Below, one piece after another: positions 53,013 through 64,000 of a stretch of 64,000 nt of DNA. The stretch spans positions 248,001 to 312,000 of the forward strand of contig NZ_JAFEUU010000006.1 in the NCBI RefSeq assembly GCF_017355885.1, in the 5' to 3' direction. The DNA comes from Sabulicella rubraurantiaca (GTDB taxonomy: Bacteria; Pseudomonadota; Alphaproteobacteria; Acetobacterales; Acetobacteraceae). The notes beneath the pieces are model-generated. The model ran no database searches, was not told where the DNA came from, and saw nothing but the letters and a program-made list of their open reading frames with translations. A program made the translations under genes and the position numbers. The first letter of the stretch is position 1. Each line of letters starts with the position of its first letter.

Positions 53013-54333
53013 AGCGCAGCGCCTGGCCGGCATCGCCGCGCCAGGCGCCATCGAACAGCGCCAGCATCCGCTCCGCCTGCGTCTGCCCGCTCGCCACGAT
53101 CTCGTGCAGCGGGGCGAGATAGGCTTCCTCGCCCAGGCCGCGCGACTTCAGCCCCGACTCGCTGATCGCCAGCGCGTCGCGCGCCACGTCCTGGAGCGAC
53201 CGCCCGGCGATCTCGGCGTGCAGCGCCTTCGCCGGGACGGCCGCGCGAAGCTCGCGGATCTGCTCCACGCTCCAGGGGCGCACCAGCGAGGCCGCCGCCT
53301 TCTGCGCCGCGTCGTCGTAGAGCAGCCCGACCCAGAAGGCGGGCTTGGCCAGCAGCATGGGGGCGGAGCCGGAATCGCTGCCGCGCATCTCCAGGAACTT
53401 CTTCAGCCGCACATCGGTGAAGACGGTGGTGACGTGGTCGCAGGCATCGCCCATGGTCGCGCGCAGCCCGGGGATCTTGCCCGCCATCAGGTCGCGGAAG
53501 GAGGCGCCGGCCACGTCCCACAGCTTGCCCTCGCGCGCCACGAAATACATCGGCACGTCGAGGACGTATTCGGCGAAGCGCTCGAAGCCGAACCCCTCCT
53601 CGAAGACGCAATCGGGAATACCGGTGCGGTCCGGGTCGGTGTCGGTCCAGACGCGCCCACGCAGCGACAGGAAGCCCGAAGGCTTGCCCTCCAGGAAGGG
53701 CGAGGCGGCGAAGAGCGCGGTGGCAAGCGGCTGCAGCGCCAGCGAGACCCGCAGCTTCTCCGCCATGTCGGCCTCGGAGCCGAAATCCAGGTTCACCTGC
53801 ACCGTCGCGGTGCGCAGCATCATGTCGAGGCCGAAGGAGCCCTTGGTCGGCATGTAGCGCCGCATGATCGCGTAGCGGCTCTTGGGCATCCAGGGCATCG
53901 CCTCGCGCATGGCGACGGGGTGGAAGCCCATCCCGGCGAAGCCGAGGCCGAGGGGCTGCGCCACGGCATGCACGTCGCGCAGATGCGCCGCGAGTTCCAG
54001 GCGGGTCTCATGCAGCGTCTCGAGCGGCGCGCCGGAGAGCTCGAACTGCCCTCCCGGCTCCAGGCTCACCGATTCGGTGCCGCGCGACAGGCCGATGACG
54101 TTGTTGTTGTCGGTGATGGGCTCCCAGCCGAGCTTGCCGATCCCCTCCAGCATCGCGCCGATGCCGCGCGTCGCGTAGTCGGGGGGCGAGAGGTCGTCGC
54201 GGCGGAAGCCGATCTTCTCGTGCTCCGTGCCGATGCGCCAGGCCTCGCGCGGCTTGGCGCCGGAGGCGAACCACTCGGCCAACTGCCGCGCGGAGGTGAA
54301 CGGCGTCGGGTCGGCCTGGCCGGGATTGCTCAT
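52999..54333 (-). CDS. gshA: Glutamate-cysteine ligase (plant/alphaproteobacterial class)
   Basis: A 444-residue enzyme making gamma-glutamylcysteine, the first step of glutathione synthesis. Motifs: WRIGTEHEKIGF, GRGTE-like LSRGTESVSLEPGGQFELSGAPL, TATVQVNLDFGSEADM, and DVPMYFVAREGKLWDVAG. The sequence is of the class shared with plant GSH1, common in alphaproteobacteria, not the E. coli type. The ATG overlaps the rsmE stop, so the two are coupled. Confidence 0.95.
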   Translation of the reverse strand: MSNPGQADPTPFTSARQLAEWFASGAKPREAWRIGTEHEKIGFRRDDLSPPDYATRGIGAMLEGIGKLGWEPITDNNNVIGLSRGTESVSLEPGGQFELSGAPLETLHETRLELAAHLRDVHAVAQPLGLGFAGMGFHPVAMREAMPWMPKSRYAIMRRYMPTKGSFGLDMMLRTATVQVNLDFGSEADMAEKLRVSLALQPLATALFAASPFLEGKPSGFLSLRGRVWTDTDPDRTGIPDCVFEEGFGFERFAEYVLDVPMYFVAREGKLWDVAGASFRDLMAGKIPGLRATMGDACDHVTTVFTDVRLKKFLEMRGSDSGSAPMLLAKPAFWVGLLYDDAAQKAAASLVRPWSVEQIRELRAAVPAKALHAEIAGRSLQDVARDALAISESGLKSRGLGEEAYLAPLHEIVASGQTQAERMLALFDGAWRGDAGQALRFMEV

Positions 54334-55067
54334 TCGCTCGCTTTCGTCTCAGGAAGGCGGCCGCCGGCATCCCGCGCAAAGGCGAGGGCGCCCAGGCCGG
54401 CCACCGCCGCCGTCTCCGCGCGCAGGATGCGGGGGCCGAGCGAGGCCAGCGTAACAAAGGGTCGCCGGGCGAGGTCGTCAAGTTCGCCCCGTTCGAACCC
54501 CCCTTCCGGCCCCACCAGCAGCGCCTCGGCGGGCAGCAGCGTCCCGAGGGGCGGGGCCTCGCGCCGCTCGGCGGCGACGAGCAGCCGCCCGCCCTCCCAG
54601 GAATCGAGCACGGCGTGCAGCGGTCGGGCCTCGTCCACGGCGGGAACGGAAAGGCGCTCGCACTGCTCCGCCGCGGCGCGGGCGATGGCGGAGAGGCGCT
54701 CGGTGTTGCTGTGGGTGGCGACGCAGCGGCGTGTCAGAACCGGGGTGATGCGCGTCGCGCCCAGCTCCGTCGCCTTTTCCACTGCCCAGTCCATCGCCTC
54801 GCGCTTCAGCGCGGCCAGCACGAGGCGCAGCTTCGCCTCCGCCGCCTCCGGCGCGCGAAGCTGGGCTCCGAGGGCGATGGCGCCGCGATCCTTGCGCAGC
54901 GCCGTGAGCGTCGCCGCGAACTCGCCATCGCCGGGGTTGAAGACCCGAAGCTCCGCCCCGGCGGCGCGGCGCAGCACCGTGCCGAGGTGATGCGCCTGGG
55001 CCGGGGTGAGGGCGATCTCCGCCCCCTCGCGAAGGGCCGATTCCACGTGGAGGCGCGGGATGGACAT
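54330..55067 (-). CDS. rsmE: 16S rRNA (uracil(1498)-N3)-methyltransferase
   Basis: A 245-residue SPOUT-fold methyltransferase that modifies U1498 of 16S rRNA. It has an N-terminal PUA-like part (ITPAQAHHLGTVLRRAAG), WAVEKATELGATRITPVLTRRC, the knot segment LLVGPEGGFERGELDDL and VTLASLGPRILRAETAAVAGL. Full length. Its start is back-to-back with, and overlaps, the divergent ubiA start, leaving almost no room for promoters. Confidence 0.96.
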   Translation of the reverse strand: MSIPRLHVESALREGAEIALTPAQAHHLGTVLRRAAGAELRVFNPGDGEFAATLTALRKDRGAIALGAQLRAPEAAEAKLRLVLAALKREAMDWAVEKATELGATRITPVLTRRCVATHSNTERLSAIARAAAEQCERLSVPAVDEARPLHAVLDSWEGGRLLVAAERREAPPLGTLLPAEALLVGPEGGFERGELDDLARRPFVTLASLGPRILRAETAAVAGLGALAFARDAGGRLPETKASE

Positions 55068-55995
55068 GCGCCCATCTGCCGTGCTGCATGGCCCGGTGCA
55101 AGGCTACACCGACATCCGTCGCGAGGGCTGGGTGGCGCGGCTGCCGGAATCCTGGCGCCCCTATGCCCTGTTGATGCGGGCCGACCGGCCGATCGGCGCC
55201 TGGCTGCTCTTCCTGCCCGGGCTCTGGGCCATCGCGCTGCATGCGCGGGACGGGTGGCAGGGGCTGTGGCTCACTTCGCTGTTCTTCGTGGGCGCCTTCG
55301 TGATGCGCGGCGCGGGCTGCGTGGTGAATGACCTCTGGGACCGCGACATCGACAGGCAGGTCGAGCGCACGCGCGGCCGGCCCCTGGCGGCGGGGCTGGT
55401 CTCGCCGATGCAGGCGCTCTGGTTCCTGGCGGGGCTCTGCGTCGTTGGCCTTTTCATCCTGCTCACGCTGCCGCGCTTCGCCTGGATTGTCGGCGTCGTG
55501 TCGCTGGTGCCGGTGGTGCTCTACCCGCTGGCGAAGCGGGTGACGGATTATCCGCAATTCGTGCTGGGCCTCACCTTCGGCTGGGGCGCGCTTCTCGGGA
55601 CCGCGGCCTCGGTGGAGACCATCACCCCGGCAGGGTGGCTGCTCTACGCCGCGAGCATCGCCTGGATCCTCGGCTACGACACGATCTACGCCCATCAGGA
55701 CCGCGAGGATGATGCGCTGGTCGGCATCCGCTCCACGGCGCTGCGCTTCGGAGAGCGGACGCGGCCCTTCCTCCTGGCCTGCTACGGCGCGACGCTCGCG
55801 CTGCTGCTGCTGGCCGGATGGGTGGCGGGGCTGTCCCCGATCTTCGTCCTGGCGCTGCTGCCCGCCGCTGCCTTGCTGTGGCGGCAGACGCGGGCGCTGG
55901 ACATCCACGACCCGGCGCTCTGCCTCGTCCTGTTCAAGCAGAACCGCGAGGTCGGGCTGCTGGTCGCCCTGGCCCTGCTGATCGGCCGGTGGTGA
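55060..55995 (+). CDS. ubiA: 4-hydroxybenzoate polyprenyltransferase
   Basis: A 311-residue membrane prenyltransferase in ubiquinone synthesis. The two Asp-rich motifs are CVVNDLWDRDIDRQVERTRGRPL and GYDTIYAHQDREDDALVGIRST, within about eight hydrophobic helices. Ubiquinone is the electron carrier upstream of the oxidase genes in this window. A second ATG (MRPSAV) six bases later is also plausible and would reduce overlap with rsmE. The stop overlaps the next gene as GTGA. Confidence 0.94.
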   Translation: MDMRPSAVLHGPVQGYTDIRREGWVARLPESWRPYALLMRADRPIGAWLLFLPGLWAIALHARDGWQGLWLTSLFFVGAFVMRGAGCVVNDLWDRDIDRQVERTRGRPLAAGLVSPMQALWFLAGLCVVGLFILLTLPRFAWIVGVVSLVPVVLYPLAKRVTDYPQFVLGLTFGWGALLGTAASVETITPAGWLLYAASIAWILGYDTIYAHQDREDDALVGIRSTALRFGERTRPFLLACYGATLALLLLAGWVAGLSPIFVLALLPAAALLWRQTRALDIHDPALCLVLFKQNREVGLLVALALLIGRW

Positions 55996-56627
55996 ACGCG
56001 GGGGGCTTCATCGCGGCGCATACCACCATCGCCCGCGCGCCCCTGGTGCCCGAGATCGCCCTGCACCTCGCCACGGAAATCACGCCGATCTGGCGCGCGA
56101 CGGAGGATTTCCTGCGCGAGAACGGCATCGAGCCGCCTTTCTGGGCCTTCGCTTGGCCGGGCGGGCAGGCCCTGGCGCGCTCCGTGCTCGATGGGCCGGA
56201 CCTCCAGGGGATGCGCGTGCTGGACTTCGCCGCCGGCTGCGGCATCGCCGGAATCGCGGCGGCCCTGCGCGGCGCCGAGGTGGAATGCGCGGAGATCGAC
56301 GCGCTGGCGCTGGAAGCCTGCCGGCTGAACGCGACGCTGAACGGCGTGGCACTCGGCACGCCGGAGGGTGACGTGGTGGGCAGCCCGCGGCGCTGGGACA
56401 TCATCCTGGCCGGCGATGTCTGCTACGAGGCGCCGATGTCTGCGCATATCCTGCCCTGGCTGCGCGCCATGGCCGGGGCAGGTGCGGAGGTGCGTCTCGC
56501 CGACCCCGGCCGCGCCTACCTGCCGCGCGAGAGGCTCGAAGCGCTCTCTACCCACCGCGTCCCGACCTCCCTGGAACTGGAGGACCGGACGGAGCGTGTG
56601 GTGACGATTGCCCGATTGCTGCCCTGA
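55992..56627 (+). CDS. EtfB-type protein lysine methyltransferase
   Basis: A 211-residue class I methyltransferase resembling ETFB-KMT/PrmA-like protein methyltransferases. Characteristic are PPFWAFAWPGGQALARSVLD before motif I (VLDFAAGCGIAGIAAAL), AEIDALALEACRLNATLNG and DIILAGDVCYEAPM. Such enzymes methylate lysines on electron transfer flavoprotein beta; the exact target here is inferred. The GTG start is coupled to ubiA. Confidence 0.85.
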   Translation: MNAGGFIAAHTTIARAPLVPEIALHLATEITPIWRATEDFLRENGIEPPFWAFAWPGGQALARSVLDGPDLQGMRVLDFAAGCGIAGIAAALRGAEVECAEIDALALEACRLNATLNGVALGTPEGDVVGSPRRWDIILAGDVCYEAPMSAHILPWLRAMAGAGAEVRLADPGRAYLPRERLEALSTHRVPTSLELEDRTERVVTIARLLP

Positions 56628-56659
56628 AACCGCCACCCTGGGAGGGTCGCATCCTTCCC

Positions 56660-57073
56660 ATGTGGCCCGCCTTTCTCGCAGCCCTGCTGCTTTCCATCCC
56701 CGAAGCCCCGGCGCAGACCCGGCGTGAATACGACGCGCAGGGGCGCTTTGGGGGCCGCGCCGAGGATCGCGGGCAGAACAGCCGCGCTTATGACGCGCAG
56801 GGCCGTTTCACCGGCCGCTCCGAGTTCCGTGACGGCGAGCGGCGGGACTATGACCGGGAAGGCCGGTTCCAGGGCAGGGCCGAGACGCGTGGCGACGCGA
56901 CGCGGCTTTACGACGCGCAAGGTCGCTTCGAGGGGCGCAGCGAAACGCGCGGCGGTGAGACCCGTCACTACGATGCGCAGGGGAGGTTCCAGGGCCGCTC
57001 GGAAACCCGCAATGGCGAGACGCAGCACTACGATGCCCAGGGGCGATTCACCGGCCGCACCGAGCGGCGCTGA
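56660..57073 (+). CDS. Secreted protein of tandem 20-residue YDAQGRF repeats
   Basis: A 137-residue protein: a signal peptide (AFLAALLLSIPEAPAQ), then nearly six tandem copies of a 20-residue unit beginning YDAQGRFxGRxExR. The copies start near residues 24, 44, 64, 84, 104 and 124. The unit is charged and contains the YD dipeptide of RHS-like repeats, without the rest of an RHS protein. The regular beta-rich unit suggests a small solenoid or extended surface protein. Function is unknown. Confidence 0.8.
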   Translation: MWPAFLAALLLSIPEAPAQTRREYDAQGRFGGRAEDRGQNSRAYDAQGRFTGRSEFRDGERRDYDREGRFQGRAETRGDATRLYDAQGRFEGRSETRGGETRHYDAQGRFQGRSETRNGETQHYDAQGRFTGRTERR

Positions 57074-57118
57074 CGCCTGCCTTGCAACCCGGGGCGGGGC
57101 TGCGCACCTTTTCCGCCC

Positions 57119-58267
57119 ATGTGGGATCGTCTCAACAGGCTGTGGCGTGAGGTCGAGGACGTGCTTCTCGCCCGCCGGGTCGAGGACCGGGCGCGACAGG
57201 CAGCCGAGGCGGCGGCGCCCGTCATCTGGATGCTGGGCAAGACACAGGCCGGCAAGACCGCCATCGTCGCCGCCCTGACCGGCGACAGCCGCGCCGAGAT
57301 CGGCCAGGGCTTCGCTCCCTGCACCCGGGAATCCCGCCTCTACGACGTGCCGCCCGAGGCGCCGGTGGTGCGCTTCCTCGACACGCGCGGCCTGGGCGAG
57401 GCGCGCTACGACCCCGCCGAGGACATCGCCTTCTGCGAGTCGCAGGCCCATCTGCTGCTCGCGGTGATGCAGGCCTCCGACCCCGACCAGGGCGCGGTGC
57501 TGCGCGTGGTGCGCGAGGCGCGGCGCCGCCATCCCGAATGGCCGCTGGTGGTGGCGCAGACCGGCCTCCATCGCCTCTACCCGCCCGGCGCCACCCATGC
57601 CGAAACATGGGACGAGGCGGAAGCGCCCGAGGCGCTACGCCGGGCGCTGGAGACCCAGCGGCGCCTGTTCGACGGTCTGGGCGCGCGCTGCGTCCCGCTC
57701 GACTTCACCGAGGAGGAAATGGGCCTTTCCCCGCGCCTGTATCGCGTGGAGGCGCTGCGCGAGGCCTTAGAAACCGCCTCCGCCGAGGTGGCGGTGGCGC
57801 TGCGTCGGATCGACACGGATGAGGGCCAGGACCGGCTGGTCCGGCAGGCCCGGCGCACCGTCTATGCCTATGCGGCGCTGGCGGGCGGGGCAGGGGCGGT
57901 GCCGGTGCCGCTCGCCGGGCTGGGCGGCCTCGCCACGCTGCAGGCTCTGATGCTGCGCGCCCTGGCCGAGCGCTTCGGCGTAGCCTGGACCCGACGCGAC
58001 TGGGCGGAGTTCATCGGCTCGCTCGGCACCGGGTCGTTGCTGGGGGTGGGGCTGCGCTACGGTCTGGCCGAGATCTTCAAGCTGATCCCGGGCGTCGGTA
58101 CGGTGCTGGCCGGGGCCGCCAATGCCGCCGCCGCCGCCGCCCTCACCACCGCACTGGGCGAGGCCGCCATCGCCTATCTGTCCCGCCGCCGCCTGGGCCA
58201 GGCCGCCTCGGCCCGCGAGTTGCGGGAGGTCTTCGCGGCGACGCTGCGCGACGCCTGGGCACGATGA
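57119..58267 (+). CDS. GTPase with C-terminal DUF697-like membrane domain
   Basis: A 382-residue protein. A GTPase domain (about 30-215) has the P-loop LGKTQAGKTAIVAAL and switch II FLDTRGLGE (DxxG). The base-specificity position reads VVAQTGLHRL, not NKxD, so nucleotide preference is unclear. The C-terminal part (about 245-345) is hydrophobic and glycine-rich (GGAGAVPVPLAGLGGLATLQALML), like DUF697 proteins such as YcjF. The stop overlaps the next gene (ATGA), so the two form a pair. Role unknown; membrane or envelope stress is a possibility. Confidence 0.82.
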   Translation: MWDRLNRLWREVEDVLLARRVEDRARQAAEAAAPVIWMLGKTQAGKTAIVAALTGDSRAEIGQGFAPCTRESRLYDVPPEAPVVRFLDTRGLGEARYDPAEDIAFCESQAHLLLAVMQASDPDQGAVLRVVREARRRHPEWPLVVAQTGLHRLYPPGATHAETWDEAEAPEALRRALETQRRLFDGLGARCVPLDFTEEEMGLSPRLYRVEALREALETASAEVAVALRRIDTDEGQDRLVRQARRTVYAYAALAGGAGAVPVPLAGLGGLATLQALMLRALAERFGVAWTRRDWAEFIGSLGTGSLLGVGLRYGLAEIFKLIPGVGTVLAGAANAAAAAALTTALGEAAIAYLSRRRLGQAASARELREVFAATLRDAWAR

Positions 58268-59655
58268 GGGTCGGGCTGCGCCGCTACCTGCGCCGCTATT
58301 GGCGCGAGGCCCTGCTCGGCTTCTGCCTCGCCGCGCCCTGGCTGTCGCTGATGGTGCTGGGCGGGCTCTGGCTGTGGGAGGCGGGGCGTGTGGTCTGGTG
58401 GGCGATCGGCGCCGCACTTTTCGCCCTGGCGGCTTGGCCGCTGCGCGTCGCCGTGCGCCGCCGCGCCATCGCCCGCGTCACGGAGGCCGCGGCCACGCGG
58501 CGGGGCTTCGACCCCACGGAGGACACGGTGGAGGACATCGCGGCGCGGGAGCTGGTGAACCGCCGCGCCGCCGCAGCCGGACCCCTCGACCTGACCGACC
58601 GGGAGGCGGTGGAGCGGACGCTGCGGGAGACGGTGGAGGCGGTGGCTGCCCATTACCACCCCACCGCCAAGCGCCCCACCTTGCAGACCACCCCGCCCGA
58701 GCTGCTGCTTCTCATGGAGCGGCTGAGCAATCGGCTGCGTGGGCTGATCCGCGACTTTCCCCTGCTGCACCGCACCAAGCTGGAGCGGCTGGTCTCCGGC
58801 GCCGAGTTCTGGGACCGGCATGGTGGCACGCTGACCCGGCTCTACGAGGCCGCGGACGCGCTGTGGCGCGTGTCCCGCTTCGCCCGCAACCCTGCCTCTG
58901 CCGTGTTCCGGGAGGCGGCGCGCGTCGCCGACGTATCCACCTTCGGTCTCCTCACCGACACGGCGGGGCGGGAGGCGCATCGCTTCCTAATCCGCGAGGC
59001 GGGGGATGCCGCCATCGCCCTGTACTCCGGCCGGCTCCGCATGACGGAGGCGGAGATCAATGCCTTGACCGAGCCGGTGCCGGAGGCGGCGCCGCTGCGC
59101 CTTTCCATCACCGGGCGGCCCGGGGCGGGCGTCACCACCATGGCCGAGGCGCTGGAGGCGCTGGCCCGGGAGGCAGGCTTCGCCTTGCTGGAACGTGGTG
59201 CCTGGCGCGGGGCGGATGCCGTGCTGCTCGTCTCCCCTGCCATGCGGCCGGACCGGGCGGAGGATCTGGCCCTGCTGGAGGCGCTGCGGAAGGAAGCCGG
59301 GCTGGCACCGCCGCCCATCCTCGTCGCCATGACCGGGGCCGATCTCCTCCCGCCGCCCACCCAATGGCCGCCCGAGGACCATCCCGCCAAGCGCGCCACC
59401 GTGGACAAGGCGCGGGCGGCGGTGGCGGAGGCGCTGGACGTGGCCGATGTCCATCCCGTCGCCTTCCCACCCGGCGGGACACCCTGGGGGCTGGAGGCGC
59501 TGGCGGCGGCGCTCAAGGCCGCGAAGCCTGCCGCCCGCCGGGCGCGGGAGGCGCGGCTGCGGGCGGAGGATGCCCGCTTCTCGCCCCTTGCCGAGGCGGG
59601 GCGGGCCTTTCGGACGGGCCGTAACGTGCTGAGCGCCCTCACCAAGAAGAAATAG
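58264..59655 (+). CDS. Membrane-anchored degenerate GTPase-like partner
   Basis: A 463-residue protein. Two N-terminal helices (about 17-38 and 43-62) form a membrane hairpin. A helical region follows, then a P-loop-like C-terminal domain (about 279-430). The Walker A Lys is missing: SITGRPGAGVTTMAEAL has Val where GKT/S is required. No DxxG is seen. A late LVAMTGADLLPPP resembles a (N/T)KxD motif. It probably cannot hydrolyse GTP by itself and may regulate or anchor the preceding GTPase. Its 3' end lies about 100 bases before atpH. Confidence 0.78.
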   Translation: MRVGLRRYLRRYWREALLGFCLAAPWLSLMVLGGLWLWEAGRVVWWAIGAALFALAAWPLRVAVRRRAIARVTEAAATRRGFDPTEDTVEDIAARELVNRRAAAAGPLDLTDREAVERTLRETVEAVAAHYHPTAKRPTLQTTPPELLLLMERLSNRLRGLIRDFPLLHRTKLERLVSGAEFWDRHGGTLTRLYEAADALWRVSRFARNPASAVFREAARVADVSTFGLLTDTAGREAHRFLIREAGDAAIALYSGRLRMTEAEINALTEPVPEAAPLRLSITGRPGAGVTTMAEALEALAREAGFALLERGAWRGADAVLLVSPAMRPDRAEDLALLEALRKEAGLAPPPILVAMTGADLLPPPTQWPPEDHPAKRATVDKARAAVAEALDVADVHPVAFPPGGTPWGLEALAAALKAAKPAARRAREARLRAEDARFSPLAEAGRAFRTGRNVLSALTKKK

Positions 59656-59759
59656 ACGGTTCACGCTTGGTTGCCGTCCTGCAAGCCCTGTGTTAGAGCG
59701 CCCGCGCCTTTCGGGGGTCGTCCCTGAAGGCCTTCCAGGAACAGGACCGGGACCGCCAG

Positions 59760-61881
<2,122 letters not shown>

Positions 61882-61902
61882 CGCTCTGAACGGGGTCGCC
61901 CG

Positions 61903-64000
<2,098 letters not shown>

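Overview
This is a high-G+C chromosomal stretch from an aerobic alphaproteobacterium, most likely an Acetobacteraceae/Rhodospirillales member of the Roseomonas type. The evidence is the alphaproteobacterial cytochrome aa3 assembly genes, a GshA of the plant/alphaproteobacterial class, an S24 regulator of an alphaproteobacterial type, PetP/PetR-like regulators, and alphaproteobacterial LexA-type direct repeats. Genes are densely packed, with many ATGA or GTGA stop/start overlaps. I saw no rRNA, tRNA, CRISPR array or insertion sequence, and no gene-free gap reaches 300 bases.

Layout. 1-1952: pyrD (cut by the window edge), a DMT transporter and a DUF952 protein. 1965-8924: a compact phage-derived cassette on the minus strand. 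In transcription order it holds two unknown genes, a small phage protein, a podovirus-type portal, scaffold and capsid, a strong hairpin terminator, a frameshifted tail-tubular-like gene, a truncated and frameshifted terminase remnant, a one-helix coiled-coil protein and a SleB-type cell-wall hydrolase. Two perfect GAAC-N7-GAAC boxes, the alphaproteobacterial LexA motif, lie exactly 48 bases upstream of two start codons in the cassette. An S24-family regulator is transcribed divergently. This SOS-linked head-plus-lysis cassette is the most interesting system in the window.

9755-15171: a second DMT transporter, a PmtA-like methyltransferase and a TroABCD/Znu-type metal uptake operon. The operon is divergent from an ArsR/SmtB regulator with a complete alpha-5 zinc site, and an SmtB-type operator overlaps the uptake operon's start codon. 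15312-22746: cytochrome c oxidase genes coxB-coxA-ctaB-small ORF-ctaG on plus, facing coxC-SURF1-M32 carboxypeptidase on minus. 22837-26469: a PetP/PetR-like regulator pair with a sensor kinase, then ilvE. 26593-28795: fabD-GNAT-fabG. 28889-31563: a TPR-methyltransferase fusion and an orphan PEP-CTERM protein of lower G+C. 31608-39794: MFS exporter, accA, aminotransferase, a double-GNAT protein, DinB, manganese catalase, SRPBCC protein, rph and rdgB.

39877-45451: an iron-uptake operon (Sel1 protein, TonB-dependent siderophore receptor, PiuC-like dioxygenase, ExbB, ExbD, TonB) with two Fur-like boxes. 45501-55067: quinone-oxidoreductase-like MDR protein, LpxL-type acyltransferase, folE, alpha/beta hydrolase, methyltransferase, an outer-membrane-type protein, histidine phosphatase, Bug-type binding protein, lipoprotein, gshA and rsmE. 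55060-59655: ubiA, an EtfB-type methyltransferase, a secreted protein made of 20-residue repeats, and a paired GTPase plus degenerate membrane GTPase. 59760-64000: ATP synthase F1 genes atpH-atpA-atpG-atpD, with atpD running off the window.
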